A stretch of 64,000 nucleotides of DNA from Caballeronia jiangsuensis. GTDB taxonomy: Bacteria; Pseudomonadota; Gammaproteobacteria; Burkholderiales; Burkholderiaceae. The notes under the pieces were generated by a model that was not told the origin of the DNA, did no database searches, and saw only the letters and a program-made list of their open reading frames with translations. This document shows positions 1 to 7,974 of this stretch, piece by piece. The stretch spans positions 62,001-126,000 of the forward strand of contig JFHF01000006.1 of assembly GCA_000648925.1 (NCBI GenBank), written 5' to 3'. The stretch's first letter is position 1, and every line of letters begins with the position of its first letter. A program made the translations under genes and the position numbers.

Positions 1-1682
1 AGCAGGTCGTCGACGATGCGCGTCATGTGCTCGACCTGCCTGCGCATCAGGTCGATCAGATCGCGCAGATGCGCGTCGCCATCCTGATCCTTCTGCAACA
101 GCGCGATCGCCGTGCGCAACGGCGCGAGCGGATTGCGCAGCTCATGCGCGAGCATCGCGAGAAACTCGTCCTTGCGGCGTCCCGCTTCGCGCAGCATCAG
201 CTCCATGTGCTTGCGCTCGGTGATATCGATTACGCTGCCGATAATGCGAAGCGGCTCGCCGTCCTTGCTGCGCTGAAGCAGCGCGCTGCCCTGCATCCAT
301 TGTTCGCCGTGCAGGTTGCGCACGCGAAACTCGAAGTGGCCTTCGGGGTTTTCACCCGCCGCGATGCTGCGCATATAGCGATCGAGCGTTGCGCTGTCGT
401 CGGGATGCACGCGTGCGAGCGCCGCGTCGTAGCTGAGCGTTTCGGTGATCTGACGCTCGCCGCCGGTTTCGAGAAAGAGCGTCCACGTTGCGAGTTCGAG
501 CGATGCGATATGGATCTTCGCGGCCTGCATCGCCACCGTGAGACGCAGGCTGCGCGCTTCGATCGCGGCCTGTGCTTCATAGCGCGGCGTGACATCGGTC
601 GTGGTGCCGAACCACTCCTGAAGGTTGCCCTTCTCGTCGTAGAGCGGCGCGGCATGCGCCTGCACCATGCGATAGACGCCGTCGCGCCGGTACATGCGAA
701 AGGTGAGCGTGCGCGCGGCGCCTTCGCGCAGTGCTTCGAGCCATGCCTGATGCGTGCGTTCGCGATCGTCCGGATGGATATAGTCAAGCCAGCCCCAGCC
801 GGACAGCACGTCCGGCGAGGTGCCCGTGAACTGCTCCCATTCGCCGCCCGAAGGACGGATCTCGCCGTTGGCATCGGCGGACCAGACGAGCGCGCCCGTC
901 GTCTCGACGAGTGCGCGATAGCGGCGCTCCGAGAGGCTCAGGCGTTCCTCGTCGGCACGTTGCGCGCTGATGTCGAAGCTCACGCCGTAGACGCGCGCGA
1001 GCACGCCGTGACGGTCGAACTCGGGATGTCCGCGCATGCGCAGCCAGCGTCGCTGGCCCTTATCGCCATCGAGCACGAAATCGAACTCGAATGGTCCGCC
1101 TTCACGCAACGCTTCGGTCAGTTCGCGCTGAAACAGCTCGCGATATTCAGGGGCGACGCGGTCCCACACTTCCGCAAGCAGAACCGATTCGGTGCCGGGC
1201 GGAAAAGAGTAGAGCGCGGCGAGTTGCGCGGTCATGCGCACGACGCGCGTCTTCATGTCCCATTCCCATGCGCCCATGCGCGCGCCCGCGAATGCGGCCT
1301 GAAGCCGCCGCTCGCTCGCTTCGTACAGCGCCCAGGCGTGACGGCATTCATGGATGTCGATTGCGACGCCGACCGTATCGCTGATCTGTCCTTCCTCGTC
1401 GCGGCGCGCCTGAAGATGCAGCGTGTGCCAGCGGAATGTGCCGTCGTTACGCAGAAGACGCACATCGGCGTTGCGCAGCAGCGTGCCGTCGCGCATTTGC
1501 CGCAGTGCATCGAGGACCGGAGGAATATCGTCGGCGTGGACAAAAGCATTCCAGTGCCGCCCGACCAGTTCCGGAAAGGGAATGCCGAGATAACGGCACG
1601 CCCACGGATTGGCGTACTGAATCACCCCGTCTCGCGTCGCGCGCCACACGAACGACGGCAGAAAATGAGCAGGATCGTGCAT
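1..1682 (-). CDS. Multi-PAS sensor histidine kinase (C-terminus beyond left edge)
   Basis: About 560 codons are visible; the reading frame runs off the left edge. The protein has no obvious membrane segment and shows four consecutive PAS/PAC-type units (roughly residues 5-125, 130-250, 255-375 and 380-500), recognisable from phrases such as GVIQYANPWACRYLG, HPDDRERTHQAW and VTPRYEA. A HisKA domain follows with the H-box MLAHELRNPLAPLR, putting the phospho-acceptor His near residue 513. The ATPase domain, and any receiver, lie outside the window. The ATG at 1682 is preceded by an AAGGAAG-like ribosome site. Role inferred: cytosolic sensor kinase. The stimulus cannot be read from the sequence. 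Confidence 0.88.
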   Translation of the reverse strand, partial: MHDPAHFLPSFVWRATRDGVIQYANPWACRYLGIPFPELVGRHWNAFVHADDIPPVLDALRQMRDGTLLRNADVRLLRNDGTFRWHTLHLQARRDEEGQISDTVGVAIDIHECRHAWALYEASERRLQAAFAGARMGAWEWDMKTRVVRMTAQLAALYSFPPGTESVLLAEVWDRVAPEYRELFQRELTEALREGGPFEFDFVLDGDKGQRRWLRMRGHPEFDRHGVLARVYGVSFDISAQRADEERLSLSERRYRALVETTGALVWSADANGEIRPSGGEWEQFTGTSPDVLSGWGWLDYIHPDDRERTHQAWLEALREGAARTLTFRMYRRDGVYRMVQAHAAPLYDEKGNLQEWFGTTTDVTPRYEAQAAIEARSLRLTVAMQAAKIHIASLELATWTLFLETGGERQITETLSYDAALARVHPDDSATLDRYMRSIAAGENPEGHFEFRVRNLHGEQWMQGSALLQRSKDGEPLRIIGSVIDITERKHMELMLREAGRRKDEFLAMLAHELRNPLAPLRTAIALLQKDQDGDAHLRDLIDLMRRQVEHMTRIVDDL

Positions 1683-1848
1683 GGGCGTCTTGCTTCCTTA
1701 TTCCGGCGAGACGCGTCGCCGGGCGCGGCATCGAACGCTGCGATAGCTTAGGGATACCATACAACAAAAGCAATCCGGAACGCCGCGTGCCGGCGTCACG
1801 GTTATCATCGCGCGAGTGCCACGTATGTAATTTGTACGTGCTGACGAT

Positions 1849-1867
1849 CGATTCATCTAATGAATCG
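1849..1867. repeat. Short perfect inverted repeat (8-bp arms, 3-bp loop)
   Basis: CGATTCAT and ATGAATCG flank CTA in the gap between the PAS kinase start and the small gene at 1916-2101. A second inverted pair, CACGTA and TACGTG separated by 9 bp, lies just before it at 1820-1840. They may be regulator sites for the kinase gene, but nothing links them to a known protein. Confidence 0.3.
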
Positions 1868-1915
1868 CGCACCGTCCCCGCCATGCACGTGGACAACATG
1901 CGCGATCTTCGACGA

Positions 1916-2101
1916 TCAACCCGCTTCGCCGACATCCTTCGGATTCGGCAGCTTGCTTTCCTGATCTTTATCGACGGGCTTCGGCGCTTCGGGCTCGTTG
2001 GTCATCGCCCGCTTTTGTTCGTCGGACAGACGGCGGTCCGCCACGTTCGGGTCTTCGGGCGTCTGCTTCGGCGGCGTCGCACGGTCGGCTGGTTCGTTCA
2101 T
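1916..2101 (-). CDS. Small hydrophilic hypothetical protein (61 aa)
   Basis: A 61-residue protein rich in Pro, Asp, Glu and Lys with no hydrophobic stretch and no recognised domain; it looks intrinsically disordered. The ATG at 2101 has a clear AAAGGAG ribosome site 8 bases upstream, which is the main reason to call it real. It sits between the PAS kinase and the divergent aldose epimerase gene and appears to be a single-gene unit. Function unknown. Confidence 0.6.
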   Translation of the reverse strand: MNEPADRATPPKQTPEDPNVADRRLSDEQKRAMTNEPEAPKPVDKDQESKLPNPKDVGEAG

Positions 2102-2247
2102 GAAGGGCTCCTTTCGTCATCGTCGATAGAGTGAGACGAAGATCGCAGGGTGCGTGCCCGGCCTGCGTCAGGCATAAGCGATGCTGCCCGACGCTGCGAT
2201 GTTCTCCATGCCGCGCCGTATCGAACGATCTTTCTTTCACATCGCTT

Positions 2248-3399
2248 ATGCCGGACACCAAACGAACGCTCATCCGTTTTGCCGCCCTTGCGTGCGCGAT
2301 GTTCACGCCCTATGGCTTCGCCGCGACGGTCGCTTCCACGCCCTATGGCGCGACGCAACAAGGGCAAGCGGTCGCGCAATACACGCTCTCCAATTCGCGC
2401 GGCGTAACAATGAGCTGCATTACCTACGGCGGTATCGTGACGCGGCTCGATGTGCCCGACAGGCGCGGGCGTCGCGCGGACATCGTGCTCGGCTTCGGAT
2501 CGCTCGGCGACTACGAGAAGTACAACGGCAAGATTCACTTCGGCGGCCTGATCGGGCGCTATGCGAACCGCATCGCCGATGGACGTTTCGAACTCGACGG
2601 GCGCAGCTATAAACTGCCCGTCAACGAGCCGCCGAACACGTTGCACGGCGGCCCGCATAGCTTCGACGAAAAAGTCTGGACCGTCGTGAGGACGTTTCAG
2701 GGCGCGCAGGGCGCGGGCGTGCAACTTCGCTATGTGAGTCCCGATGGCGAGAACGGCTTTCCCGGCACGCTGACCGTCGATGTGACCTACACGCTCACGG
2801 ACGACAACGAAGTGCGCATCGACTATCGGGCGAAGACGGACAAGCCCACTGTCGTGAACCTCACGAACCATAGCTATTTCAATCTCGCGGGCGAGGGCAG
2901 CGGCGGCGTCGAAGGGCAACTCGTCATGATCGCGGCATCGAGCTATACGCCGTTGCGCGCCGATTCGATTCCGACCGGCGAGACAGCGAGCGTCGAGAAC
3001 ACGCCGCTCGATTTGCGCGCGCTGACGCCGATAGGCGCGCGGCTGCGTTCGTCGAATCAGCAGATGCGTTATGCGCACGGCTACGATCACAACTGGAAGC
3101 TCAACAAGAACGGCCAGCGCAATGGCGAGCCGAGCTTCGCGGCGCGCGCCTACGATCCGTCGAGCGGTCGCGTGCTCGATGTCTACACGACGCAGCCGGG
3201 CCTTCAGTTCTATACGGGCAATGGTCTCGATGGCAGCGCAATCGGCGCGTCGGGCACGGCGTACCGGCAGACGGACGGCTTCGCGCTCGAAGCGGAGCAT
3301 TTCCCGGATTCGCCGAATCGTCCAGCGTTTCCGTCGACCGAGCTTCGGCCCGGCGACGAGTATCACGAAGTCACGGTCTGGAAATTCGGCGTGCGTTAG
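2248..3399 (+). CDS. galM: Aldose 1-epimerase, secreted
   Basis: Aldose 1-epimerase (mutarotase) interconverts alpha and beta anomers of free sugars. Family landmarks are the FGGLIGRYANRI region, the HGG segment, NLTNHSYFNLAGE carrying the catalytic His, a DHNW segment, and FALEAEHFPDSPN carrying the catalytic Glu near the C-terminus. The product is 383 aa. The first ~30 residues look like a Sec signal peptide ending near YGFA-ATVA, so it probably acts in the periplasm, whereas the E. coli enzyme is cytosolic. I chose the ATG at 2248 because it starts the signal peptide; the frame stays open upstream to 2131 and no strong ribosome site decides between them. Confidence 0.88.
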   Translation: MPDTKRTLIRFAALACAMFTPYGFAATVASTPYGATQQGQAVAQYTLSNSRGVTMSCITYGGIVTRLDVPDRRGRRADIVLGFGSLGDYEKYNGKIHFGGLIGRYANRIADGRFELDGRSYKLPVNEPPNTLHGGPHSFDEKVWTVVRTFQGAQGAGVQLRYVSPDGENGFPGTLTVDVTYTLTDDNEVRIDYRAKTDKPTVVNLTNHSYFNLAGEGSGGVEGQLVMIAASSYTPLRADSIPTGETASVENTPLDLRALTPIGARLRSSNQQMRYAHGYDHNWKLNKNGQRNGEPSFAARAYDPSSGRVLDVYTTQPGLQFYTGNGLDGSAIGASGTAYRQTDGFALEAEHFPDSPNRPAFPSTELRPGDEYHEVTVWKFGVR

Positions 3400-3401
3400 C
3401 G

Positions 3402-4589
3402 TCAGAGCCGGGGCAGATCGGTCGGGTCCACTTGCGCGCCCGGCACGCCCTTCGTGTGCGCGCTGACTGCGAGTTCATGCTGCAAGGCCGCGCGGCGTTC
3501 CGTCGATGGCTGCGCGTGATGCGCATTGTCGAGTGCGGGAATCACATAGTCGTTCACCATGTGCCGGAACGTCTGGAGGTTCTTCGCATCGCGCAGGCCG
3601 CCATCGACGGACATGACGCTCGTCATCACGATCACTGTATTGCGCTCGGGCAGCACCGTGATGAATTGCCCCTTGAAGCCCATCGCGTCGAATTCGGGCT
3701 CTTTCTGCACGATGTTGTTGATCCACCAGTAGTAGCCGAAGTAGGGCGCGACGCCGGGCGACGTCATTTGCGCGATCCATGTCTGCGGCACGATCTGGCG
3801 TCCTTGCCAGCGGCCATGATCGAGCACGAGCATGCCGATCTTCGCCATGTCGACGGCGCGCAGGCGCAAGCCCCATCCCGCCGACACGAGTCCCGAACGG
3901 TCCGCGCGCGCCCACACCGCGTGCTTCATGCCGAGCGGCCCGAAGAGATTCGCCTGCGCGTAGCGTTCGACGGGCTCGTGCGCCGCAGCGCTCAGCATTG
4001 CGGCGGCGAGGATCGGGTTGATGTCGGTGTATTCGAACTCCGAGCCGGGCGCGGCCTTGGGGTTGGTTTCTGCCGCGAGCTTCAGGCGATCGGGCGCGGC
4101 GTAGTAGATCGGATCGTCCTTCGGCTTGAAGTCGTAATGCAGGCCGCTCGACATCGAGAGCACGTGCTTCAGTTCGACGTTGCGCTTGTCGGCGAAATCG
4201 GCGCGCAGGTCGGGACGCCACGCGGCGAGCTTCGTCGCGACGGAATCGTCGAGATTGATCTTGCCTTCGCCGATGAGCATGCCCGCGACCATCGACGTCA
4301 CCGACTTCGTGACCGAGTACAACTCGTAGTTCGAATCGCGCGATGCGCCCGCGCCGTAGCGCTCGAAAATCAGCTTGCCGTCCTTCACGACGAGCAGGCT
4401 GTACACATCGAGCTTCTGCTCGCGAATCCATTGCGACAGACGCACGAGTTCGCGCGAATCGACGCCCGCATCTTCCGGCGATGCCTGCGTGAGTCCCGCT
4501 TCACGCAGCGGCGCGGCTGCATCAGCGTTCGAGATCGACATCGCAACGATGGCCGGCGCGATGCACTTGAGCAGCAAACGTAGTGTCAT
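3402..4589 (-). CDS. Secreted serine hydrolase, class C beta-lactamase / NylB-like family (copy 1)
   Basis: A 395-aa protein with a signal peptide (first ~24 residues, ending NADA) and the beta-lactamase/DD-peptidase fold of COG1680. The active-site SxxK is S92-V-T-K95 in YSVTKSVTS; the second motif is the Tyr in EYTDINP; the C-terminal strand is GFKGQFITVLPE in place of KTG. The NylB-like signature GLRLRAVDMAKIGML and the YYWWI segment suggest an amide- or ester-cleaving hydrolase (6-aminohexanoate-dimer hydrolase-type, esterase) rather than a true beta-lactamase. It begins 3 bp after the stop of its paralogue, so the two are translated from one message as the last genes of the hydantoinase operon. 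Substrate unknown. Confidence 0.85.
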   Translation of the reverse strand: MTLRLLLKCIAPAIVAMSISNADAAAPLREAGLTQASPEDAGVDSRELVRLSQWIREQKLDVYSLLVVKDGKLIFERYGAGASRDSNYELYSVTKSVTSMVAGMLIGEGKINLDDSVATKLAAWRPDLRADFADKRNVELKHVLSMSSGLHYDFKPKDDPIYYAAPDRLKLAAETNPKAAPGSEFEYTDINPILAAAMLSAAAHEPVERYAQANLFGPLGMKHAVWARADRSGLVSAGWGLRLRAVDMAKIGMLVLDHGRWQGRQIVPQTWIAQMTSPGVAPYFGYYWWINNIVQKEPEFDAMGFKGQFITVLPERNTVIVMTSVMSVDGGLRDAKNLQTFRHMVNDYVIPALDNAHHAQPSTERRAALQHELAVSAHTKGVPGAQVDPTDLPRL

Positions 4590-4592
4590 GGA

Positions 4593-5759
4593 TCAGGTCT
4601 CGGGTGCGTCGTTGAATGCGGCCGCCGTGCCGGGCACGCCCTGCGTCTTGTTGCTGCGTTCGAGTTCTTCCTTCAGCGCTTCGGTCTTCGCGGCCGTCGC
4701 GACGGGGCGCGCCGCCGGCGTCAACGCGGGCAGAATGAAGTCGTTCACCATGCGGCGGTATTGATTCAGATACGTGGCGTCGCGCAATCCGCCATCGGTC
4801 GGCAAGAGGCTTGTCATCACCACGACTGCATGTTGCTTCGGCAGCACCGTGATGAATTGCCCCTTGAAGCCCATCGCGCCGAATTCGGGCTGGCCTTTCT
4901 CCACGACATGCTGAATCCAGCAGTAGTAGCCGTAATCGGCGGCGGCGGGCGAGGGCGTCGTCATCTGCTTGATCCACATGCGCGGCACGACTTGCCTGCC
5001 TTGCCAGCGGCCATCGTCGAGCATCAGCATGCCGATCTTCGCCATGTCGATGGCGCGCAGCCGCAAGCCCCAGCCGCCCGCGACGGCGCCGGTTTCATCG
5101 ACGCCGGTCCAGCGGTAATGCGACATGCCGAGCGGTTCGAACAGCTTCTTCTGCGCGAAGCGATCCTCGCGTTCGTGCGCGGCGACGCTCACGGCCGTGC
5201 CGACGAGCACCGGATTCACGTCGATGTAATCGAAGTCCGTGCCCGGCGCCTTCGCGGCTTTCGCCGTCACCGCGACACGCAGGCGATCCGGCGCGCCGTA
5301 GTAGAGCGGATCGGTGCCTTCGCGCGTCTGATAACTGAGCCCGCTCGACATCGACATCAGATGACGCAACTCGATGTTCTCCTTGTCGGCGAGTTGCGCG
5401 GCGAGATCGGGCCGCGCTTTCGCAATGAGCGGCGCGACCTTCGTCGATGGATTCAGCTTGCCTTCACCTTCGAGCACGCCGACGAGCAAGGACGTGATCG
5501 TCTTCGTGACCGAATACAGCTCGTAGTTGTTATCGCGCGTGAGGCCGTCGCCATAGCGCTCGAACACGATCTTGCCGTCCTTCACGATGACGAGACTGCG
5601 TACATCCATCTTGTCCGCGCGTATCCACTCCGACATGCGCACGAGCGGCGCCGAATCGACGCCGACGGATTCCGGCACGACGTTCGGCATATCTTTTTCC
5701 GCGGCGTGCGCCGTCATGCAGAACATCGCGGCGGTCAGTGACAACAAAGGCAGCTTCAT
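4593..5759 (-). CDS. Secreted serine hydrolase, class C beta-lactamase / NylB-like family (copy 2)
   Basis: Clear paralogue of the next gene downstream: same signal peptide layout (ending TAHA), SxxK at S83-V-T-K86 in YSVTKTITS, Tyr motif DYIDVNP, and the same GLRLRAIDMAKIGML and MGFKGQFITVLP blocks, so a tandem duplication. The ATG at 5759 is preceded by GAAGG at good spacing. An in-frame ATG at 5774 overlaps the hydantoinase stop as ATGA and would add five residues (MKVQA); either start keeps the signal peptide. Likely periplasmic or secreted, hydrolysing an amide or ester before or after import by the MFS partner. Function inferred from fold and neighbours. Confidence 0.85.
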   Translation of the reverse strand: MKLPLLSLTAAMFCMTAHAAEKDMPNVVPESVGVDSAPLVRMSEWIRADKMDVRSLVIVKDGKIVFERYGDGLTRDNNYELYSVTKTITSLLVGVLEGEGKLNPSTKVAPLIAKARPDLAAQLADKENIELRHLMSMSSGLSYQTREGTDPLYYGAPDRLRVAVTAKAAKAPGTDFDYIDVNPVLVGTAVSVAAHEREDRFAQKKLFEPLGMSHYRWTGVDETGAVAGGWGLRLRAIDMAKIGMLMLDDGRWQGRQVVPRMWIKQMTTPSPAAADYGYYCWIQHVVEKGQPEFGAMGFKGQFITVLPKQHAVVVMTSLLPTDGGLRDATYLNQYRRMVNDFILPALTPAARPVATAAKTEALKEELERSNKTQGVPGTAAAFNDAPET

Positions 5760-5770
5760 CGCTTGCACCT

Positions 5771-7177
5771 TCATTCGAGATTGGGTTTGCCTGCCGGCAG
5801 AAAGCGTCCGCGTCCGTTCGTCACGTTCAGAAGCCTGCCGTCTTCGACGAGCAGTTCGCCGCGCGAGAAACAATGACGCGGCCATCCCGTCACTTCGATG
5901 CCTTCATAAGGCGTGTAATCGACAGCGTGATGCAGCGACGCGTTCGCGATGGTCACCCGCTTTTCCGGATCCCACACGACGATGTCCGCATCCGCGCCGA
6001 CCGCAATCGTGCCTTTCCTCGGATACAGCCCGTAGAGCTTCGCGGGCGCGAGCGACGTGAGTTCGACGAACCGGTGCAGCGAGATGCGTCCTTCCTTCAC
6101 GCCCTTGAACAGCAACGGCAAGCGCGTTTCGAGACCGGGAATGCCGTTGGGAATGTGATCGAACGACACTTCCTTGCCGCCCGGCTTCTTGCCTTGCGGA
6201 TCGTCATAAGAGAAAGGCGCGTGATCGGAAGAGACGAGCGAAAACACGCCCTGGCGCAATGCTTTCCACACCGCCTGCTGATTCGCGGGATCGCGCGGCG
6301 GCGGACTGCATACGCACTTCGCGCCTTCGTATTCGCCGTGGCCGAGATCGTCGGCGGTCAAGTACATGTATTGCGGACACGTCTCCGCGAGAATCGGCAA
6401 ACCGCGCGACTGGCCCCAGCGAATCTGCTCGATCGCATCAGCGCCCGATACATGCACGATCAGGATCGGCACATCGACCAGTTCCGCGAACGCGATTGCG
6501 CGATGCGTCGCCTCGCGTTCGACCACGGCGGGCCGCGCGAGCGCATGCGCGTGCGGCGCATGCAGGCCTTTGCCTAGCAAACGTTCGGTCAGCCAGCCGA
6601 TGCAGTCCGAGTTCTCCGCATGCACCATCACGAGCGCGCCGTGCTCGCGTGCGACCGTGAGCACGTCGAGCATCTGACGGTCATCGAGCTTGAGATCGTC
6701 GTAGGTCATGTAGACCTTGAACGACGTATAGCCGCTTCTGATCAGACGCGGCAACTCTTCCGCGAGCACATGCGGCGTCGGATCGGCGACGATCAGATGA
6801 AAACCGTAGTCGATCAGCGCGCGGCCTTCCGCACGGCTGTGATAGTCGTCGACGGCCGCTTGCAGCGATTGTCCCTTGGCCTGCGCGGCGAACGGAATCA
6901 CCGTGGTCGTGCCGCCGCATAGCGCGGAGCGCGTGCCGCTGAGAAAGTCGTCGGCCATGCGCAGGCCGTCGGGCATCGGCTGATCGAGATGACAGTGGCC
7001 GTCGACGCCCCCCGGCAACACCAGCATCCCGCTCGCATCGAGTTCGCGCGGCGCGTCGGGCAGTCCTTGCCCGAGCATCGCCACGCGGCCGTCGCGAATG
7101 CCGATGTCGCACGAAAACCGGTCCGACGCGGTGACGACGTCGGCGTGACGGATCACGAAATCGAGTTCGTTCGACAT
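5771..7177 (-). CDS. Dihydropyrimidinase / D-hydantoinase family amidohydrolase
   Basis: A 468-aa cyclic amidohydrolase that should open a cyclic ureide or amide ring. Visible landmarks are the metal-binding GGVDGHCHLDQPM, the Lys that is carboxylated in the family within TSFKVYMTYD, VHAENSD, HVSGADA and VSSDHAPF. The ATG at 7177 has an AAGGGGAAG ribosome site. The stop overlaps a possible start of the downstream hydrolase (ATGA), suggesting translational coupling. Just upstream is a racemase/decarboxylase-type gene, an order seen in hydantoin-utilising operons. No carbamoylase is present; instead two NylB-like hydrolases follow. The exact substrate (dihydropyrimidine, hydantoin or another ring) is not decided by the sequence. 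Confidence 0.9.
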   Translation of the reverse strand: MSNELDFVIRHADVVTASDRFSCDIGIRDGRVAMLGQGLPDAPRELDASGMLVLPGGVDGHCHLDQPMPDGLRMADDFLSGTRSALCGGTTTVIPFAAQAKGQSLQAAVDDYHSRAEGRALIDYGFHLIVADPTPHVLAEELPRLIRSGYTSFKVYMTYDDLKLDDRQMLDVLTVAREHGALVMVHAENSDCIGWLTERLLGKGLHAPHAHALARPAVVEREATHRAIAFAELVDVPILIVHVSGADAIEQIRWGQSRGLPILAETCPQYMYLTADDLGHGEYEGAKCVCSPPPRDPANQQAVWKALRQGVFSLVSSDHAPFSYDDPQGKKPGGKEVSFDHIPNGIPGLETRLPLLFKGVKEGRISLHRFVELTSLAPAKLYGLYPRKGTIAVGADADIVVWDPEKRVTIANASLHHAVDYTPYEGIEVTGWPRHCFSRGELLVEDGRLLNVTNGRGRFLPAGKPNLE

Positions 7178-7188
7178 CGCTCTTCCCC

Positions 7189-7917
7189 TTAGACGACTTC
7201 GCTGAAGAGACGTCCCCAGCCCTTGACGCTGCGCGTGTCGTAGTCCGCAAGCTGTAGCGATTTCCATACGACAGTCGTGATCGTGTCGTAGATCGGAATG
7301 CCGGTTTCTTCTTCGAGCTCGGGCACGAGATGCGCGGCGTTCAGGTTGGTGCAGAAGATCGAGATCGCACGCGGCTTGTCCTTCGCCACTTCGCGCACCA
7401 TGCGGCGGATTTCATCGGGCTGAACTTCCGAGAACGAAAAGTTGACCTTCAGGTTCAGATGCCGCTCGGCGATGCAGTTCAGTCCAACGCTGCGATAGTT
7501 GGCGATGATCTTCTCCTGCACGTCGTCGAGATAGGGCGTGACGAGACCGAATTCGCGCGCATCGGTCTTCTTCAGGATTTCGTTCAAAGCGAGCACGGAG
7601 GTCGTCGCGGGAATGCCCGTCGCTTCCGTGATGCGCCGGCACAGACGCTCGTCGGCCTCGAAGCCGAGCCAGCCCGACGACGTGCCGTTCCATGCGATCA
7701 CGTCCACTTTCGCATCGGCGAGCAATTGCGCCGCCTGCAGGATCTTCGAATCGTCGAACTGGCCGAGCGCCTGATCGGAGAGCGAGATTTCGGTCACCGG
7801 AAAGCGTGCGAAATGCGCGGAGACGCCGGGCAGATTCGAAACCATCGCGCTCGTCAGCGGTTCGAGCGACGTGTTGGACGAGGGCGTGAGCATGCCGAGC
7901 AAAGTGCGTTTTTTCAT
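7189..7917 (-). CDS. Asp/Glu racemase-fold enzyme, arylmalonate decarboxylase-like
   Basis: A 242-aa member of the Asp/Glu/hydantoin racemase, maleate isomerase and arylmalonate decarboxylase (AMDase) superfamily. Racemases and maleate isomerases use two Cys. Here the first site is Gly78-Thr79-Ser80 (WNGTSSGW), while the second Cys is present at 189 (FCTNL), with Tyr129 in VTPYLDD. That pattern resembles AMDase of Bordetella (Gly74-Thr75-Ser76, Tyr126, Cys188 as I recall it), pointing to decarboxylation of a malonate-type acid rather than racemisation. The gene ends 12 bp before the hydantoinase start in the same operon. The assignment to decarboxylase over racemase or isomerase is inference. 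Confidence 0.75.
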   Translation of the reverse strand: MKKRTLLGMLTPSSNTSLEPLTSAMVSNLPGVSAHFARFPVTEISLSDQALGQFDDSKILQAAQLLADAKVDVIAWNGTSSGWLGFEADERLCRRITEATGIPATTSVLALNEILKKTDAREFGLVTPYLDDVQEKIIANYRSVGLNCIAERHLNLKVNFSFSEVQPDEIRRMVREVAKDKPRAISIFCTNLNAAHLVPELEEETGIPIYDTITTVVWKSLQLADYDTRSVKGWGRLFSEVV

Positions 7918-7974
7918 CGTGATGTCTCTTGTGTGAATTGAGCGAAGCGTTACTGCGTGAACTTGCTATCCCGT

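Noticed and set aside
27..1751. Long plus-strand reading frame opposite the PAS kinase
   Set aside because: It is the reverse-complement shadow of a coding region in high-GC DNA; composition is Arg/Ala/His-rich with no domain, while the minus strand has clear PAS and HisKA motifs.
2098..3366. 422-codon minus-strand frame opposite the aldose epimerase
   Set aside because: Arg/His/Ala-rich antisense shadow; the plus strand carries the complete GalM motif set.
3402..5759. True class C beta-lactamase (antibiotic resistance)
   Set aside because: Although SxxK is present, the C-terminal KTG and canonical YxN are altered and the overall pattern is NylB/esterase-like in a catabolic operon.
7189..7917. 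Hydantoin racemase
   Set aside because: Context suggested it, but the first catalytic Cys is missing (Gly-Thr-Ser instead).
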